Assembly: GCA_946528555.1 (NCBI GenBank)
Contig: CAMMYS010000010.1
Location: 1-46,247, forward strand
Length of the DNA stretch: 46,247 nt
Origin: an uncultured Mycoplasmatota bacterium
Lineage (GTDB): Bacteria; Bacillota_I; Bacilli_A; RF39; UBA660
Direction of reading: 5' to 3'
Positions 7,124-15,892 of the stretch are shown piece by piece. Every line of letters starts with the position of its first letter. The stretch's first letter is position 1. Below the pieces are notes generated by a model that made no database searches, was not told where the DNA came from, and saw only the letters and a list, made by a program, of their open reading frames with translations. The position numbers and the translations under genes are program-made.

Positions 7124-7735
7124 ATGAATGAAATAACTGTTAATACTCAAAGCAGTATTAGAATTGAGAATGATGGTAAAGTTATTTATTTTGATCCATT
7201 TAAAATAGAAAGTGAAGTTCATGATGCTGATATTATATTTTTCACTCATGAACACTATGATCATTATTCTAAAGAAGATTATTTAAAAGTTTCTAAGAGT
7301 GATACGATTTATGTTATGCCTAAGAGTATGGGTAGTGATTTTGATGATATTGCTATATTATTAAGCCCTAATGATAAAACTCATATTTTAGGAATGCTTG
7401 TAGAAGCAAATAGAGCATATAATTTAAACAAACCATATCATCCATATGATAATAATTGGTTAGGCTATAAAGTTGATTTAAAAGGATATAACATATATGT
7501 ATGTGGTGATACAGATTATATTCCTGAACTTAAAAATATTAAATGTGATATTTTATTTGTACCAATAGGTGGTAAATTTACAATGGATTATGAAGAAGCA
7601 GCTGATTTTACAAACGATATTAAACCAAAAAAAGTTATTCCTATTCATTATGGTAGTATAATAGGAAATGAAAAAGATTTTGATAAGTTTAAAGATCTTA
7701 TTAACAAAGATATAGAAGTAATAAAGAAATTGTAG
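7124..7735 (+). CDS. Metallo-beta-lactamase-fold hydrolase, UlaG-like
   Basis: The ATG at 7124 is chosen because GAGG (7114-7117) is correctly spaced; the upstream ATG at 7112 overlaps that site. The 203-aa protein carries the metal-binding motif T-H42-E-H44-Y-D46-H47, a later CGDTDY (bridging Asp) and IPIHYG (last His). It belongs to the short COG2220-type group related to L-ascorbate-6-P lactonase UlaG and UPF0173 proteins. It has no signal peptide and should be cytoplasmic. The substrate cannot be inferred. The serpin gene follows after 9 bases, so the two share a transcript. Confidence 0.8.
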   Translation: MNEITVNTQSSIRIENDGKVIYFDPFKIESEVHDADIIFFTHEHYDHYSKEDYLKVSKSDTIYVMPKSMGSDFDDIAILLSPNDKTHILGMLVEANRAYNLNKPYHPYDNNWLGYKVDLKGYNIYVCGDTDYIPELKNIKCDILFVPIGGKFTMDYEEAADFTNDIKPKKVIPIHYGSIIGNEKDFDKFKDLINKDIEVIKKL

Positions 7736-7744
7736 GTGAATATT

Positions 7745-8971
7745 ATGAGTAAAAAAAGATTAATTATTATTTTATCTTCTGTAATTATAACTATTATTGC
7801 TATTATATTATTTTTACATTTTTGGGGTGAAAAGCAATCTATAGTACATGTAATAGCAGGACAAAATGGTACCGCAGGAGATAATGAGTTTGATTATAAA
7901 ATAATTAAAAAAGTTAATTCAGGTTATAATGAAAATTATTTAGTAAGCCCTTTATCTATGGGATTTGCGTTATCTATGTTAAATGAAGGCGCATATGGAG
8001 TAACAAGAGAAGAAATAGATAATTTACTTGGCAATTATCAACTATTAAGTGTTAATAATATTAAAGATAGAATTGGTATAGCTAATGCACTTTTTATTAA
8101 CAATATTTATAAAAAAGATATTAATAAAGAATATAAAGATATATTAGAAAGCAGATATGGTGCTGAACTTATTTATGATAATTTTAATGGTCCTAAAACT
8201 ATTAATAATTGGGTTAATAAAAAGACCTTTAAAATGATTCCAAAAACATTAGATAGACTTGATAACAGTAACATATTAGTTATTGTTAATACTATTGCTA
8301 TTGATTTAGAATGGAAGAAAGAATTTGATAAAGAAAATACTCGTAAACAAGATTTTACTTTAATAGATGGAACTAAAATGGATAGTGCTATGATGCATGA
8401 ATCTAATAATGTTACATATATTAAAAGTGATAAAGCACAAGGTATTATTAAAGATTATAAATCTTATGATGAAGAATCTGATTTAGAATATATAGCTATA
8501 TTACCTAATGGTGATATAAATGAATATATTAATAATTTTGATAGCAAAGAGTTTGATAAATTATTAAGTAGTGTAAGATATGCAGATGGTAAAAGTTTAA
8601 CTGTTAATTATGGATTACCTAAATATACATATGATTTTAATTATAAGAATTTTAAAAATGATTTAATTAGTCTTGGAATGAAAAGTGCTTTTGATAATAC
8701 TGCCAATTTTAGTAATATTAGTGAAACTGTAGGAATGTATGTAGATCAAGCAATACATAAAACACATATTAAAGTTAGCGAAAAAGGAACTAAAGCAGCA
8801 GCAGTAACTGCAATTACAACAAAAGAATTTTCAGCTGCTATAGATAATTCAGAAGTAATTAATATTAATTATGATAAACCTTTCATATATATTATTAAGG
8901 ATTCTAGATATAAAAATATTTGGTTCTTTGGAGTAGTATATGAACCAATGAAATGGGAAGATAATAAATAG
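7745..8971 (+). CDS. Membrane-anchored serpin (serine protease inhibitor)
   Basis: The ATG at 7745 follows TAGGTGAAT. The 408-aa protein has an N-terminal membrane anchor (about 4-27) and then a full serpin fold: NYLVSPLSMGFALSMLNEGA, IANALFI, VIVNTIAID, and the C-terminal KPFIYIIKD. The reactive loop hinge is E346-K-G-T-K-A-A-A-V-T-A, with the small residues needed for loop insertion, so it should be inhibitory. Counting from P17 at E346, P1-P1' would be F362-S363, predicting a chymotrypsin- or elastase-like target. Serpins in gut bacteria can act on host or microbial proteases. Extracytoplasmic location follows from the anchor. Confidence 0.9.
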   Translation: MSKKRLIIILSSVIITIIAIILFLHFWGEKQSIVHVIAGQNGTAGDNEFDYKIIKKVNSGYNENYLVSPLSMGFALSMLNEGAYGVTREEIDNLLGNYQLLSVNNIKDRIGIANALFINNIYKKDINKEYKDILESRYGAELIYDNFNGPKTINNWVNKKTFKMIPKTLDRLDNSNILVIVNTIAIDLEWKKEFDKENTRKQDFTLIDGTKMDSAMMHESNNVTYIKSDKAQGIIKDYKSYDEESDLEYIAILPNGDINEYINNFDSKEFDKLLSSVRYADGKSLTVNYGLPKYTYDFNYKNFKNDLISLGMKSAFDNTANFSNISETVGMYVDQAIHKTHIKVSEKGTKAAAVTAITTKEFSAAIDNSEVININYDKPFIYIIKDSRYKNIWFFGVVYEPMKWEDNK

Positions 8972-8991
8972 ATATTTATATCTTCTTTTTT
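8957..8991 (+). terminator. Intrinsic terminator across the serpin stop
   Basis: GAAGATA/TATCTTC with an inner TAAATA/TATTTA and a T-run after it. The stop codon lies in the hairpin. Confidence 0.55.
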
Positions 8992-8994
8992 ATT

Positions 8995-9003
8995 TGCTAT
9001 AAT
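8995..9003 (+). promoter_or_regulatory. Extended -10 promoter of DUF4116 gene
   Basis: TGCTATAAT immediately after the T-tract, about 27 bases before the ATG at 9030. Confidence 0.6.
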
Positions 9004-9029
9004 TAAATTAGTTTTTGGAGGTATGTGTT

Positions 9030-9560
9030 ATGGGATATGTTAGGGATAATTTTACTGAAGAAGAGGAAAGAGAATTATACGATAAGGCTATTGAATCTGA
9101 AGGAAGATCTCTTCGCTATGAAAATGAAGATGTAAGAGGTGATAGGGATTTTTGGTGGTCACTTTTAGAAAGGGATAAAAGAATTTATATAGAGGCTGCT
9201 ACTAAAGAATTAAAAGATGATGAAGAATTTGTTATTAAAGCTTTAAGAGATGAAGCAGATAATATTCAATATGCAAGTTTAAGACTTAGAAATGATAAAG
9301 ATGTATGTATGGCAGTTTTATACGAAAATAATAATTTATTAACTGGTTTTGAAGGTGAACAAATATTAGATGATTATGATTTTATGATTAAGCTAGTTAA
9401 AGAATATAATTGGGAAAATGTTAAATTTGCTTCTGAAGATTTAAGAAATGATGAAGATTTTATGAGAGCAGCATTAAGACAAAGTTCTAGAGCAAAAGCT
9501 TATATTGGATCTGAACTTTTAAAAGATGAATCTTTTATGAGTGAGGTTGAAAAGTACTAA
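9030..9560 (+). CDS. DUF4116-repeat protein
   Basis: The ATG at 9030 has GGAGG at 9017-9021. The 176-aa soluble protein is built of helical repeats of about 25-50 residues whose core reads like L(R/K)xDxxF...A..., for example ELKDDEEFVIKAL, RLRNDKDVCMAVL, DLRNDEDFMRAAL and ELLKDESFM. This is the DUF4116 signature, a repeat seen in bacteria and protists with no known activity. The protein is acidic and has no signal. A 100-codon gene follows after 1 base, so the two probably form a unit. Confidence 0.75.
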   Translation: MGYVRDNFTEEEERELYDKAIESEGRSLRYENEDVRGDRDFWWSLLERDKRIYIEAATKELKDDEEFVIKALRDEADNIQYASLRLRNDKDVCMAVLYENNNLLTGFEGEQILDDYDFMIKLVKEYNWENVKFASEDLRNDEDFMRAALRQSSRAKAYIGSELLKDESFMSEVEKY

Positions 9561-9561
9561 T

Positions 9562-9861
9562 ATGGTTGATGAAGAAGTAATAAAAGAATTATCTGAAACA
9601 TATGGTGTTGGGATTCCTACAATTAAAAAATATTGTGAGACATTACTTACATATCCAATAGTGCGTAGTGAGGATGATAGTTTTTTACATGAATGTCTAG
9701 AAATACTAGTTAGTGATAGAGCTAATCAAAGTTTTTCTGATGATTCAAAAAACGATTATTTATATACTGTAGAAAAGTGTTTATATAGAATATATGGTGA
9801 TGATTGTATTCCATATTTAAGTGATAATTTTAAAAGTAAAAATGGAATAGAAGATGATTAA
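9562..9861 (+). CDS. Small hypothetical protein, possibly helix-turn-helix
   Basis: ATG at 9562, one base after the previous stop. The nearest GAGG is 15 bases away inside the upstream gene, so initiation probably depends on coupling; a GTG at 9541 is an alternative start. The 99-aa product is acidic. Its N-terminal part (EEVIKELSETYGVGIPTIKKYCE) resembles a helix-turn-helix pair, but no known domain is clear. It is cotranscribed with the DUF4116 gene and followed by a terminator. Confidence 0.55.
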   Translation: MVDEEVIKELSETYGVGIPTIKKYCETLLTYPIVRSEDDSFLHECLEILVSDRANQSFSDDSKNDYLYTVEKCLYRIYGDDCIPYLSDNFKSKNGIEDD

Positions 9862-9890
9862 AAAATGAGTTAAAAAAACTCATTTTTTTT
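9860..9890 (+). terminator. Intrinsic terminator
   Basis: ATGAGTT/AACTCAT stem flanked by A- and T-runs that extend the pairing, with an 8-T tail. Confidence 0.85.
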
Positions 9891-9891
9891 A

Positions 9892-9920
9892 TTGGAAAAA
9901 CCTTGCATATATGGTAAAAT
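9892..9920 (+). promoter_or_regulatory. Promoter of ABC transporter gene
   Basis: TTGGAA, 17-bp spacer, TAAAAT, with TG one base upstream of the -10. The leader carries AAAGGAGGTGA (9933-9943), the strongest SD in the window. Confidence 0.75.
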
Positions 9921-9951
9921 AAACGTAGTTTTAAAGGAGGTGAAAAAATAG

Positions 9952-12900
9952 ATGCTAGAAATCAAAAATGTTACTAAAGTTTATGAAGTTGGCGATTTAA
10001 GACAAGTTGCATTAGATGATGTAAGCGTATCATTTAGAAAAAATGAATTTGCATCTATTTTGGGACCTTCTGGAAGTGGTAAAACTACACTTTTAAATAT
10101 TATTGGTGGACTTGATAAATATACTAGTGGAGATTTAATAATTGATAATAAATCTACTAAAAAGTATAAAGATAGTGATTGGGATAGTTATAGAAATCAT
10201 AGAATAGGTTTTGTTTTTCAAAGTTATAATTTAATATCTCATCAAACAGTTTTAAGTAATGTATTACTTGCTCTTACTATATCTGGTTTATCTAAAAAAG
10301 AAGGTGTAGAACTTGCTAAGAAAGCATTAATAGATGTTGGTTTAGAAGATCATATGTATAAAAAACCAAATCAATTATCAGGTGGACAAATGCAAAGAGT
10401 TGCTATTGCAAGAGCACTTGTTAATAATCCTGATATAGTTCTTGCAGATGAACCAACTGGTGCTTTAGATAGTGAAACAAGTATTCAAATAATGAATATA
10501 TTAAAAAATATTGCTAAAGATAAATTAGTTGTTATGGTTACACATAATCCTGATATAGCAAATGAGTATTCAAATAGAATTATTAAATTAAAAGATGGAA
10601 AGATTATTAGTGATAGTAATCCATACAAAATAGGTAATAAAAAAGAAACAGATATATATACTAAAACTAAAAAAACATCTATGTCATATTTTACTGCATT
10701 AGGTCTTTCATTTAATAATTTAATGACTAAAAAAGGAAGAACTATTTTAACATCACTTGCTGGTTCAATTGGAATTATAGGTATAGCATTAATATTATCT
10801 TTATCAACAGGATTTCAAGCTTATATAGATAAAATACAAGAAGATACAATGTCATCTTATCCACTTACTATAGCTAGTGAAACTGCTGATATGACATCAT
10901 TATTAATGAGTATGGTAAGTGAAGATGAAAATATTAAAAAAACAAAATCAAATAAGTTAATTGAAAAACAATTTGTTAGTGAAATGTTTTCAAGTGTAAG
11001 TAAAAATGATTTAAGAAGTTTTAAATCTCATTTAGAAAAACATAGTGATAAAATTAAAAATGATCTTACTTCTATAAAGTATATTTATAGTATAGATCCA
11101 TTAATATATACAAAAGATTTTAAGAAAGATTATATTAAAGTAAATCCAAATTCTATGGTTTCTTCTATGTATAGTGGAATGGGTGGAATGGCTAGTTTAT
11201 TTACTTCTTATTCTAGTATTTTCTATCAAATGACTGATGATCAAGAAACTATAAATGAACAATATGATTTAGTCGCAGGTAAATGGCCAGAAAAATATAA
11301 TGAGATGGTTATAGTATTATCTCAACAACATATGATTCCAGACTTTATATTATATTTTTTAGGATATAGAGATATGGATGAATTATATGATGTAATTACA
11401 AAAGTTATGTCTGGTGAAGAAGTTGAATTAAATAATACGCCTATGGAACTTACATATGATCAAATTATGGCTACAGAGTTTAAATTAATTGATCCAAGTA
11501 AATTATATAAATATAATAGTAAATATAAAATTTATGAAGATATGAGTGAAGATGAAGAATATGTAAGAAGAGTTTATAATAGTTCTGAAACTCTTAAGAT
11601 ATCAGGTATAGTAATTGCTAAAGATGGAGTTAATTCAATGACACTTCAACCAGGAATTGCTTACACTAAAGATTTAATTGATCATATTATAGATAAAGCA
11701 AGTAATAGTGAACTTGTTAAGAAACAATTAAAAAATAAAGATATAGATGTATTTTCAAATACAAATTTTGATGAAGAAAAGAAAAAAACAGATTTAGATT
11801 TTGAAGATTTAATATCTGTTGATGAAGAAATGCTTGCTAGTGCATTTGGAATGAAAATTAGTGAAGATGATATTAAAAAATTAACAGAAGGTTATATGGG
11901 AGAAATATCATCTAATATAACAACTGATATTAATCCTGCTAAAACAGATTTAACAAATACAATAAAAGATTTAGCAACTAATATGTTTAATAGTTATATT
12001 GAAAATCCTAAACAAAGTTTTCCAAATCCTATGAATCCAAGTACAAGTATTCCAGTTATTTATACTAGTGATGTTGATGGTTTTGTAAAAGACTTCTTAG
12101 AAAGTGATGCTACTAAAAAGAGTATTAAAAGCCTAGAAGACAAATATGTAATACCATCTAGTGTTTATAATGATATGTTTAAATCATTACTTGGTGGTTT
12201 AATGAATGGCTATATTGCTGTATATAATCAAATGGATCAATCATTTACACAAGATCCTAACAATATGGGAGCACCTGTTATGTCACAAGGAGTTAGTACT
12301 ACTGTAGATGGATTTATGGCACAAGCTGAAGTTGAAGCTAGTTCAGAAATGATGGCTGGTAAAATGACTGAAGCTGTTATGCAAAAGAATATTCTTACTA
12401 AAGTAGGAGAATTAACTGCTAAATTAATGGGTAGTGTAGCATCTGGATTTAATGTAGATGCTAATAAAATAGCAGCAGCATTTAAATTTGATTTAAGTGA
12501 AGAAGAATTAAAGAGATTAATGAGTGCTATGATGGGATCTGATAATACATCAAATGCACAAACAAATTTATTAAAATTAGGTTATCAAGATAAAGATGAA
12601 CCTACTATGATATCATTATATTTTAAAGATTTTGATGCTAAAGAAAGAGTATTACAATTTATTGATGATTATAATGATGCAATGGAAAAATTAGGTGAAG
12701 AAGATAAAATTATTAATTATACAGATACAGCAGGAATATTAATGTCATCTGTTAAAAAGATAGTTAATAGTATTAGTTATGCACTTATGGCATTTGTATC
12801 TATTTCACTTGTTGTTTCAAGTATTATGATTGGTATTATTACATATATTAGTGTACTTGAAAGAACTAAAGAAATTGGTATTTTAAGAGCAATAGGAGCA

Positions 12901-13176
12901 TCTAAAAAGAATATTTCTTCAATATTTAATGCAGAAACATTTATTATTGGATTATTATCTGGTTTATTTGGAATTTTAATATCATTAATATGTATACCAA
13001 TTATTAATTATACAATACATACATTAACAGATAATTATGATATTAATGCAATTCTTCCAATAACTGGAGCAACATTATTAGTTGTATTAAGTATTGTTTT
13101 AACTATAATAGGTGGATTAATTCCAGCTAAGAAAGCATCTAAACAAGATCCAGTTATAGCATTAAGAACTGAATAA
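9952..13176 (+). CDS. ABC transporter, fused MacB-type ATPase and FtsX-like permease
   Basis: 1074 aa. The ATPase (1-about 230) has Walker A GPSGSGKTT (38-46), signature LSGGQ (from 142), Walker B IVLADEP (162-168) and a THN switch. A first membrane helix lies near 264-285 and is followed by an external region of roughly 650 residues. Three more helices (about 939-1055) include the FtsX motif LERTKEIGILRAIGA. MacB/LolD-type systems do mechanical work on extracytoplasmic substrates rather than classic import. Homologues in Bacillota often act in peptide-antibiotic resistance or cell-envelope functions. The external part is larger than MacB's (about 200 residues) and has low-complexity and Met-rich stretches. 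It is a single-gene unit with its own promoter, strong SD and terminator. Confidence 0.88.
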   Translation: MLEIKNVTKVYEVGDLRQVALDDVSVSFRKNEFASILGPSGSGKTTLLNIIGGLDKYTSGDLIIDNKSTKKYKDSDWDSYRNHRIGFVFQSYNLISHQTVLSNVLLALTISGLSKKEGVELAKKALIDVGLEDHMYKKPNQLSGGQMQRVAIARALVNNPDIVLADEPTGALDSETSIQIMNILKNIAKDKLVVMVTHNPDIANEYSNRIIKLKDGKIISDSNPYKIGNKKETDIYTKTKKTSMSYFTALGLSFNNLMTKKGRTILTSLAGSIGIIGIALILSLSTGFQAYIDKIQEDTMSSYPLTIASETADMTSLLMSMVSEDENIKKTKSNKLIEKQFVSEMFSSVSKNDLRSFKSHLEKHSDKIKNDLTSIKYIYSIDPLIYTKDFKKDYIKVNPNSMVSSMYSGMGGMASLFTSYSSIFYQMTDDQETINEQYDLVAGKWPEKYNEMVIVLSQQHMIPDFILYFLGYRDMDELYDVITKVMSGEEVELNNTPMELTYDQIMATEFKLIDPSKLYKYNSKYKIYEDMSEDEEYVRRVYNSSETLKISGIVIAKDGVNSMTLQPGIAYTKDLIDHIIDKASNSELVKKQLKNKDIDVFSNTNFDEEKKKTDLDFEDLISVDEEMLASAFGMKISEDDIKKLTEGYMGEISSNITTDINPAKTDLTNTIKDLATNMFNSYIENPKQSFPNPMNPSTSIPVIYTSDVDGFVKDFLESDATKKSIKSLEDKYVIPSSVYNDMFKSLLGGLMNGYIAVYNQMDQSFTQDPNNMGAPVMSQGVSTTVDGFMAQAEVEASSEMMAGKMTEAVMQKNILTKVGELTAKLMGSVASGFNVDANKIAAAFKFDLSEEELKRLMSAMMGSDNTSNAQTNLLKLGYQDKDEPTMISLYFKDFDAKERVLQFIDDYNDAMEKLGEEDKIINYTDTAGILMSSVKKIVNSISYALMAFVSISLVVSSIMIGIITYISVLERTKEIGILRAIGASKKNISSIFNAETFIIGLLSGLFGILISLICIPIINYTIHTLTDNYDINAILPITGATLLVVLSIVLTIIGGLIPAKKASKQDPVIALRTE

Positions 13177-13199
13177 AGTAGTTTAAATACTACTTTTTT
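13176..13199 (+). terminator. Intrinsic terminator
   Basis: AAGTAGT/ACTACTT stem, 6-base loop, T-run. Confidence 0.75.
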
Positions 13200-13220
13200 C
13201 TTTTACAATTTATATTTTTT

Positions 13221-13229
13221 TGATATAAT
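13221..13229 (+). promoter_or_regulatory. Extended -10 promoter of the scpAB unit
   Basis: TGATATAAT after a T-rich tract, about 30 bases before the ATG at 13260, which has AGGGTGATG as SD. Confidence 0.6.
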
Positions 13230-13259
13230 TATTATTAGGAATAGAAATAGGGTGATGAT

Positions 13260-14579
13260 ATGAATATTGATGATTTAAATCCTCAAAATACTGGTACTCC
13301 TGAAGTGCCAGGTGTTCAAGTGCCAAATCAAGCACCAGTACAAAGTGTACCAGATACACCATTTGTACAACCAGCACCTGCACTAATGCCAGAACCAACA
13401 TTAGTAATTGAAGACCCATCAGCAGTAGCATCACCAGAACCAGCTCCAATTCCTGTAATGGAAGCACCAGTTGTTCAACCACAAGCAGATATACCTGTTA
13501 TGGAGTCTGTACCTGTAGTTGAAACACCAGCTCCTGCAGTAGAAGTACAAGCTCCAGTTGAGCAACCTCAACCAGCACAAAGTAGTGAAATGGTAGCACC
13601 AGTTCCTATTCCAGAACAAAAAACAGAGCCAGCTAATAATTTTGGTGAATTACCACCATTACCTGGACAAACAACAGTAGGTAATTCAGAATTACCACCT
13701 TTGCCAGCACAATCTGTAGCTCCAGTTAATAATCAAGAAGTAACTGTAGTTAATACTACAAAGAAAAGATCTAGTAGCAATATTATTTTAGTAATACTTG
13801 CTTTAGCATTAGTTTTATTTGTAGTAAATATTGATGCTGTAATGGCTTTTGTTAATGAAAATATTATTAAAACAAATCCTATTTCAACAGATGTTCCAGA
13901 AAACAATAATTTAGTAGATGGATTTATTAAAATAAATGATGGAAATTCTGATTATAGAATTAAAGAAATTAGATTCTATAACTTTAAAAAGAGTGGAAAC
14001 AATACTTTATTAATTAATTATTCATCTAATAAAAATTATAATGATGTTAAAGGATTAAATTTATTTGTTGAAATATATAATTCAAATAAAGAATTATTAA
14101 CAAAACAACAATTTGAAGCAGATGCAGTCGTTAATAATGAAGCTAGACCTTTCTTAATAACAGTAGATGATACTATATATTCATATGCATATTATGCTAA
14201 AGTAGTTGAATATACTGATTCTGAAAGAAATGCTACTTCTAAATTAACATGTACATTTAGTGATTCAAATGAAAATTACTTGTTAGAATATAAGACAATT
14301 TATAATTTTACTAATAATGAATTAACAGGATATGAAGTAAGTAAAAAAGTAGAAGCAATTAATAATAATAAAGCTACTACTAATGCAGTAAATGTAATTA
14401 AGAAAGAACATACAGATGTTACTAGATATGAAGTAGCAGCAACATTTGAAAATAATGTATTAAATTATAAAATTGATTTAAATAATGTAAATGAAGGTTA
14501 TATTCCATTTTATTCAAAAGGAACAACACCAACCATTATTAAAGAAAAAGAAACAGCAAAGAAATGGATATGTGAATAA
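13260..14579 (+). CDS. Pro-rich bitopic membrane protein, coupled to scpA
   Basis: 439 aa. Residues 1-170 are a Pro/Val/Ala/Gln/Glu-rich, presumably disordered region (repeats such as APVQ, PVVE and PPLPAQ). A basic stretch (TTKKRSSS) and one membrane helix (about 174-193) follow. The C-terminal 240 residues form a Lys/Asn-rich external domain with likely beta strands. By the positive-inside rule the Pro-rich part is cytoplasmic. No family is recognised. Its stop overlaps the scpA start (TAATG), so it is translationally coupled to a chromosome-condensation operon, which is an unusual neighbour. Confidence 0.75.
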   Translation: MNIDDLNPQNTGTPEVPGVQVPNQAPVQSVPDTPFVQPAPALMPEPTLVIEDPSAVASPEPAPIPVMEAPVVQPQADIPVMESVPVVETPAPAVEVQAPVEQPQPAQSSEMVAPVPIPEQKTEPANNFGELPPLPGQTTVGNSELPPLPAQSVAPVNNQEVTVVNTTKKRSSSNIILVILALALVLFVVNIDAVMAFVNENIIKTNPISTDVPENNNLVDGFIKINDGNSDYRIKEIRFYNFKKSGNNTLLINYSSNKNYNDVKGLNLFVEIYNSNKELLTKQQFEADAVVNNEARPFLITVDDTIYSYAYYAKVVEYTDSERNATSKLTCTFSDSNENYLLEYKTIYNFTNNELTGYEVSKKVEAINNNKATTNAVNVIKKEHTDVTRYEVAATFENNVLNYKIDLNNVNEGYIPFYSKGTTPTIIKEKETAKKWICE

Positions 14580-15298
14580 TGGATAACTTATTAATAGGGG
14601 ATTTTTCGGGACCACTTGATTTATTACTCCATCTTATAAAAAAATCTAAGATGGAGATTTTTGATATAGAAATTTCTAAAATAACTGAAGAATATTTAAA
14701 ATATTTAGAAAGTATGAAAGAAATAAATCTTGATATAGCAAGTGAATATTTGGTAATGGCTTCTGAATTAATAGAAATTAAAAGTAAAAAATTATTACCT
14801 AATCAAGAAGAAGAAACTGATGAAAATAGTGAATATATTGATAGTGAAGAAGCATTAAAGAAAAGATTAATTGAATATCAAAAATATAAAGAGAGTACTA
14901 GTATATTTAGAAATCTAGAAAATAATAGATCTTCATATTATACTAAAACACCAGAAGCTATTAAAAACTATACAGATCAGAAAATGGAAAATGATGGTAG
15001 TGTTGATATGTATGATTTATTAGATGCATTTCAAAAACTATTGGATCGTCAAAAATATTCTAAACCTTTAAATACAAGAATAACTAAAAAAGAGTTGTCA
15101 GTTAAAGAAAGAGTTGTTAAAATAAGAGAAGTATTAAAAACAAAGAAGAAATTGAATTTTGTAGAATTATTTGATGATTTTAGTAAACCATATGTAGTAG
15201 TAACATTTCTATCTATACTTGAAATGACTAAAAATAAAGAAATAATTCTAAAACAAGAAAATAATTTTTCTGATATATATTTAGAAAGAGTTGATTAA
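14579..15298 (+). CDS. scpA: Segregation and condensation protein A
   Basis: 239 aa, the usual length for ScpA, the kleisin subunit of the bacterial SMC complex. The N-terminal SMC-neck-binding part begins IGDFSGPLDLLLHLIKKSKMEIFDI, the family hallmark, followed by EYLVMASELIEIKSKKLLP. The C-terminal winged helix (about 165-239), which binds the SMC head, is present. The start is fixed by the 1-base overlap with the previous gene. scpB follows directly. Together they bridge SMC heads in chromosome condensation and segregation. Confidence 0.95.
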   Translation: MDNLLIGDFSGPLDLLLHLIKKSKMEIFDIEISKITEEYLKYLESMKEINLDIASEYLVMASELIEIKSKKLLPNQEEETDENSEYIDSEEALKKRLIEYQKYKESTSIFRNLENNRSSYYTKTPEAIKNYTDQKMENDGSVDMYDLLDAFQKLLDRQKYSKPLNTRITKKELSVKERVVKIREVLKTKKKLNFVELFDDFSKPYVVVTFLSILEMTKNKEIILKQENNFSDIYLERVD

Positions 15299-15299
15299 T

Positions 15300-15875
15300 G
15301 TGAACAAGAAAGCAATATTAGAGGGAATCTTATTTATTGTTGGTGATGAAGGTACTACAATAGACAAAATTAAAGATATTTTAAATATTAGTGAAAAAGA
15401 AGTTAAAGATTTATTAATGGAACTTAAAAAAGATTATGATAAAGAGGATAGGGGTCTTAGAATATCTTATTTAGGTAATGCATTTAAGTTAACTACTAAA
15501 GAAGAACATAAAGAATATTATGAAAAATTAGTTACTAATGAAAGAACAACTAATTTATCAAATGCAGCTTTAGAAGTATTAGCAGTAATAGCATATAATG
15601 AACCAATAACAAGACTTCAAATAGATGAAATAAGAGGAGTTAATTCTTCTCAAATAGTTAGAAAATTACTTGCATTTGGGCTTATAAAAACTTGTGGTAA
15701 ACAAGATAGTATAGGAAAACCAAATTTATATAAAACAACAAATGAGTTTTTAGATTATTTTGGTCTTTCTTCTAAAGATGATTTACCAGATATAATATAT
15801 GAAGCAAAAGAAGAAAATGATAATGGTGATTTATATGAATCAACATATAAAGAAATAAATGAAAAAAATAACTAA
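15300..15875 (+). CDS. scpB: Segregation and condensation protein B
   Basis: The start is taken as the GTG at 15300, with AGAAAGAG about 10 bases upstream; a TTG at 15291 is in frame but has no room for an SD, and the ATG at 15298 is immediately followed by a stop. The 191-aa product has the two winged-helix domains of ScpB, including KKAILEGILFIVGDEG and LEVLAVIAYNEPITRLQIDEIRG. ScpB dimerises and binds the middle of ScpA to regulate SMC. The order scpA-scpB is standard. Confidence 0.93.
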   Translation: MNKKAILEGILFIVGDEGTTIDKIKDILNISEKEVKDLLMELKKDYDKEDRGLRISYLGNAFKLTTKEEHKEYYEKLVTNERTTNLSNAALEVLAVIAYNEPITRLQIDEIRGVNSSQIVRKLLAFGLIKTCGKQDSIGKPNLYKTTNEFLDYFGLSSKDDLPDIIYEAKEENDNGDLYESTYKEINEKNN

Positions 15876-15892
15876 TAAATAGTTATTTTTTT
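15862..15892. terminator. Bidirectional terminator between convergent genes
   Basis: ATAACTA/TAGTTAT stem with A-run before and T-run after, so it can serve scpB on the plus strand and the kinase-like gene on the minus strand. The minus-strand stop lies in it. Confidence 0.8.
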
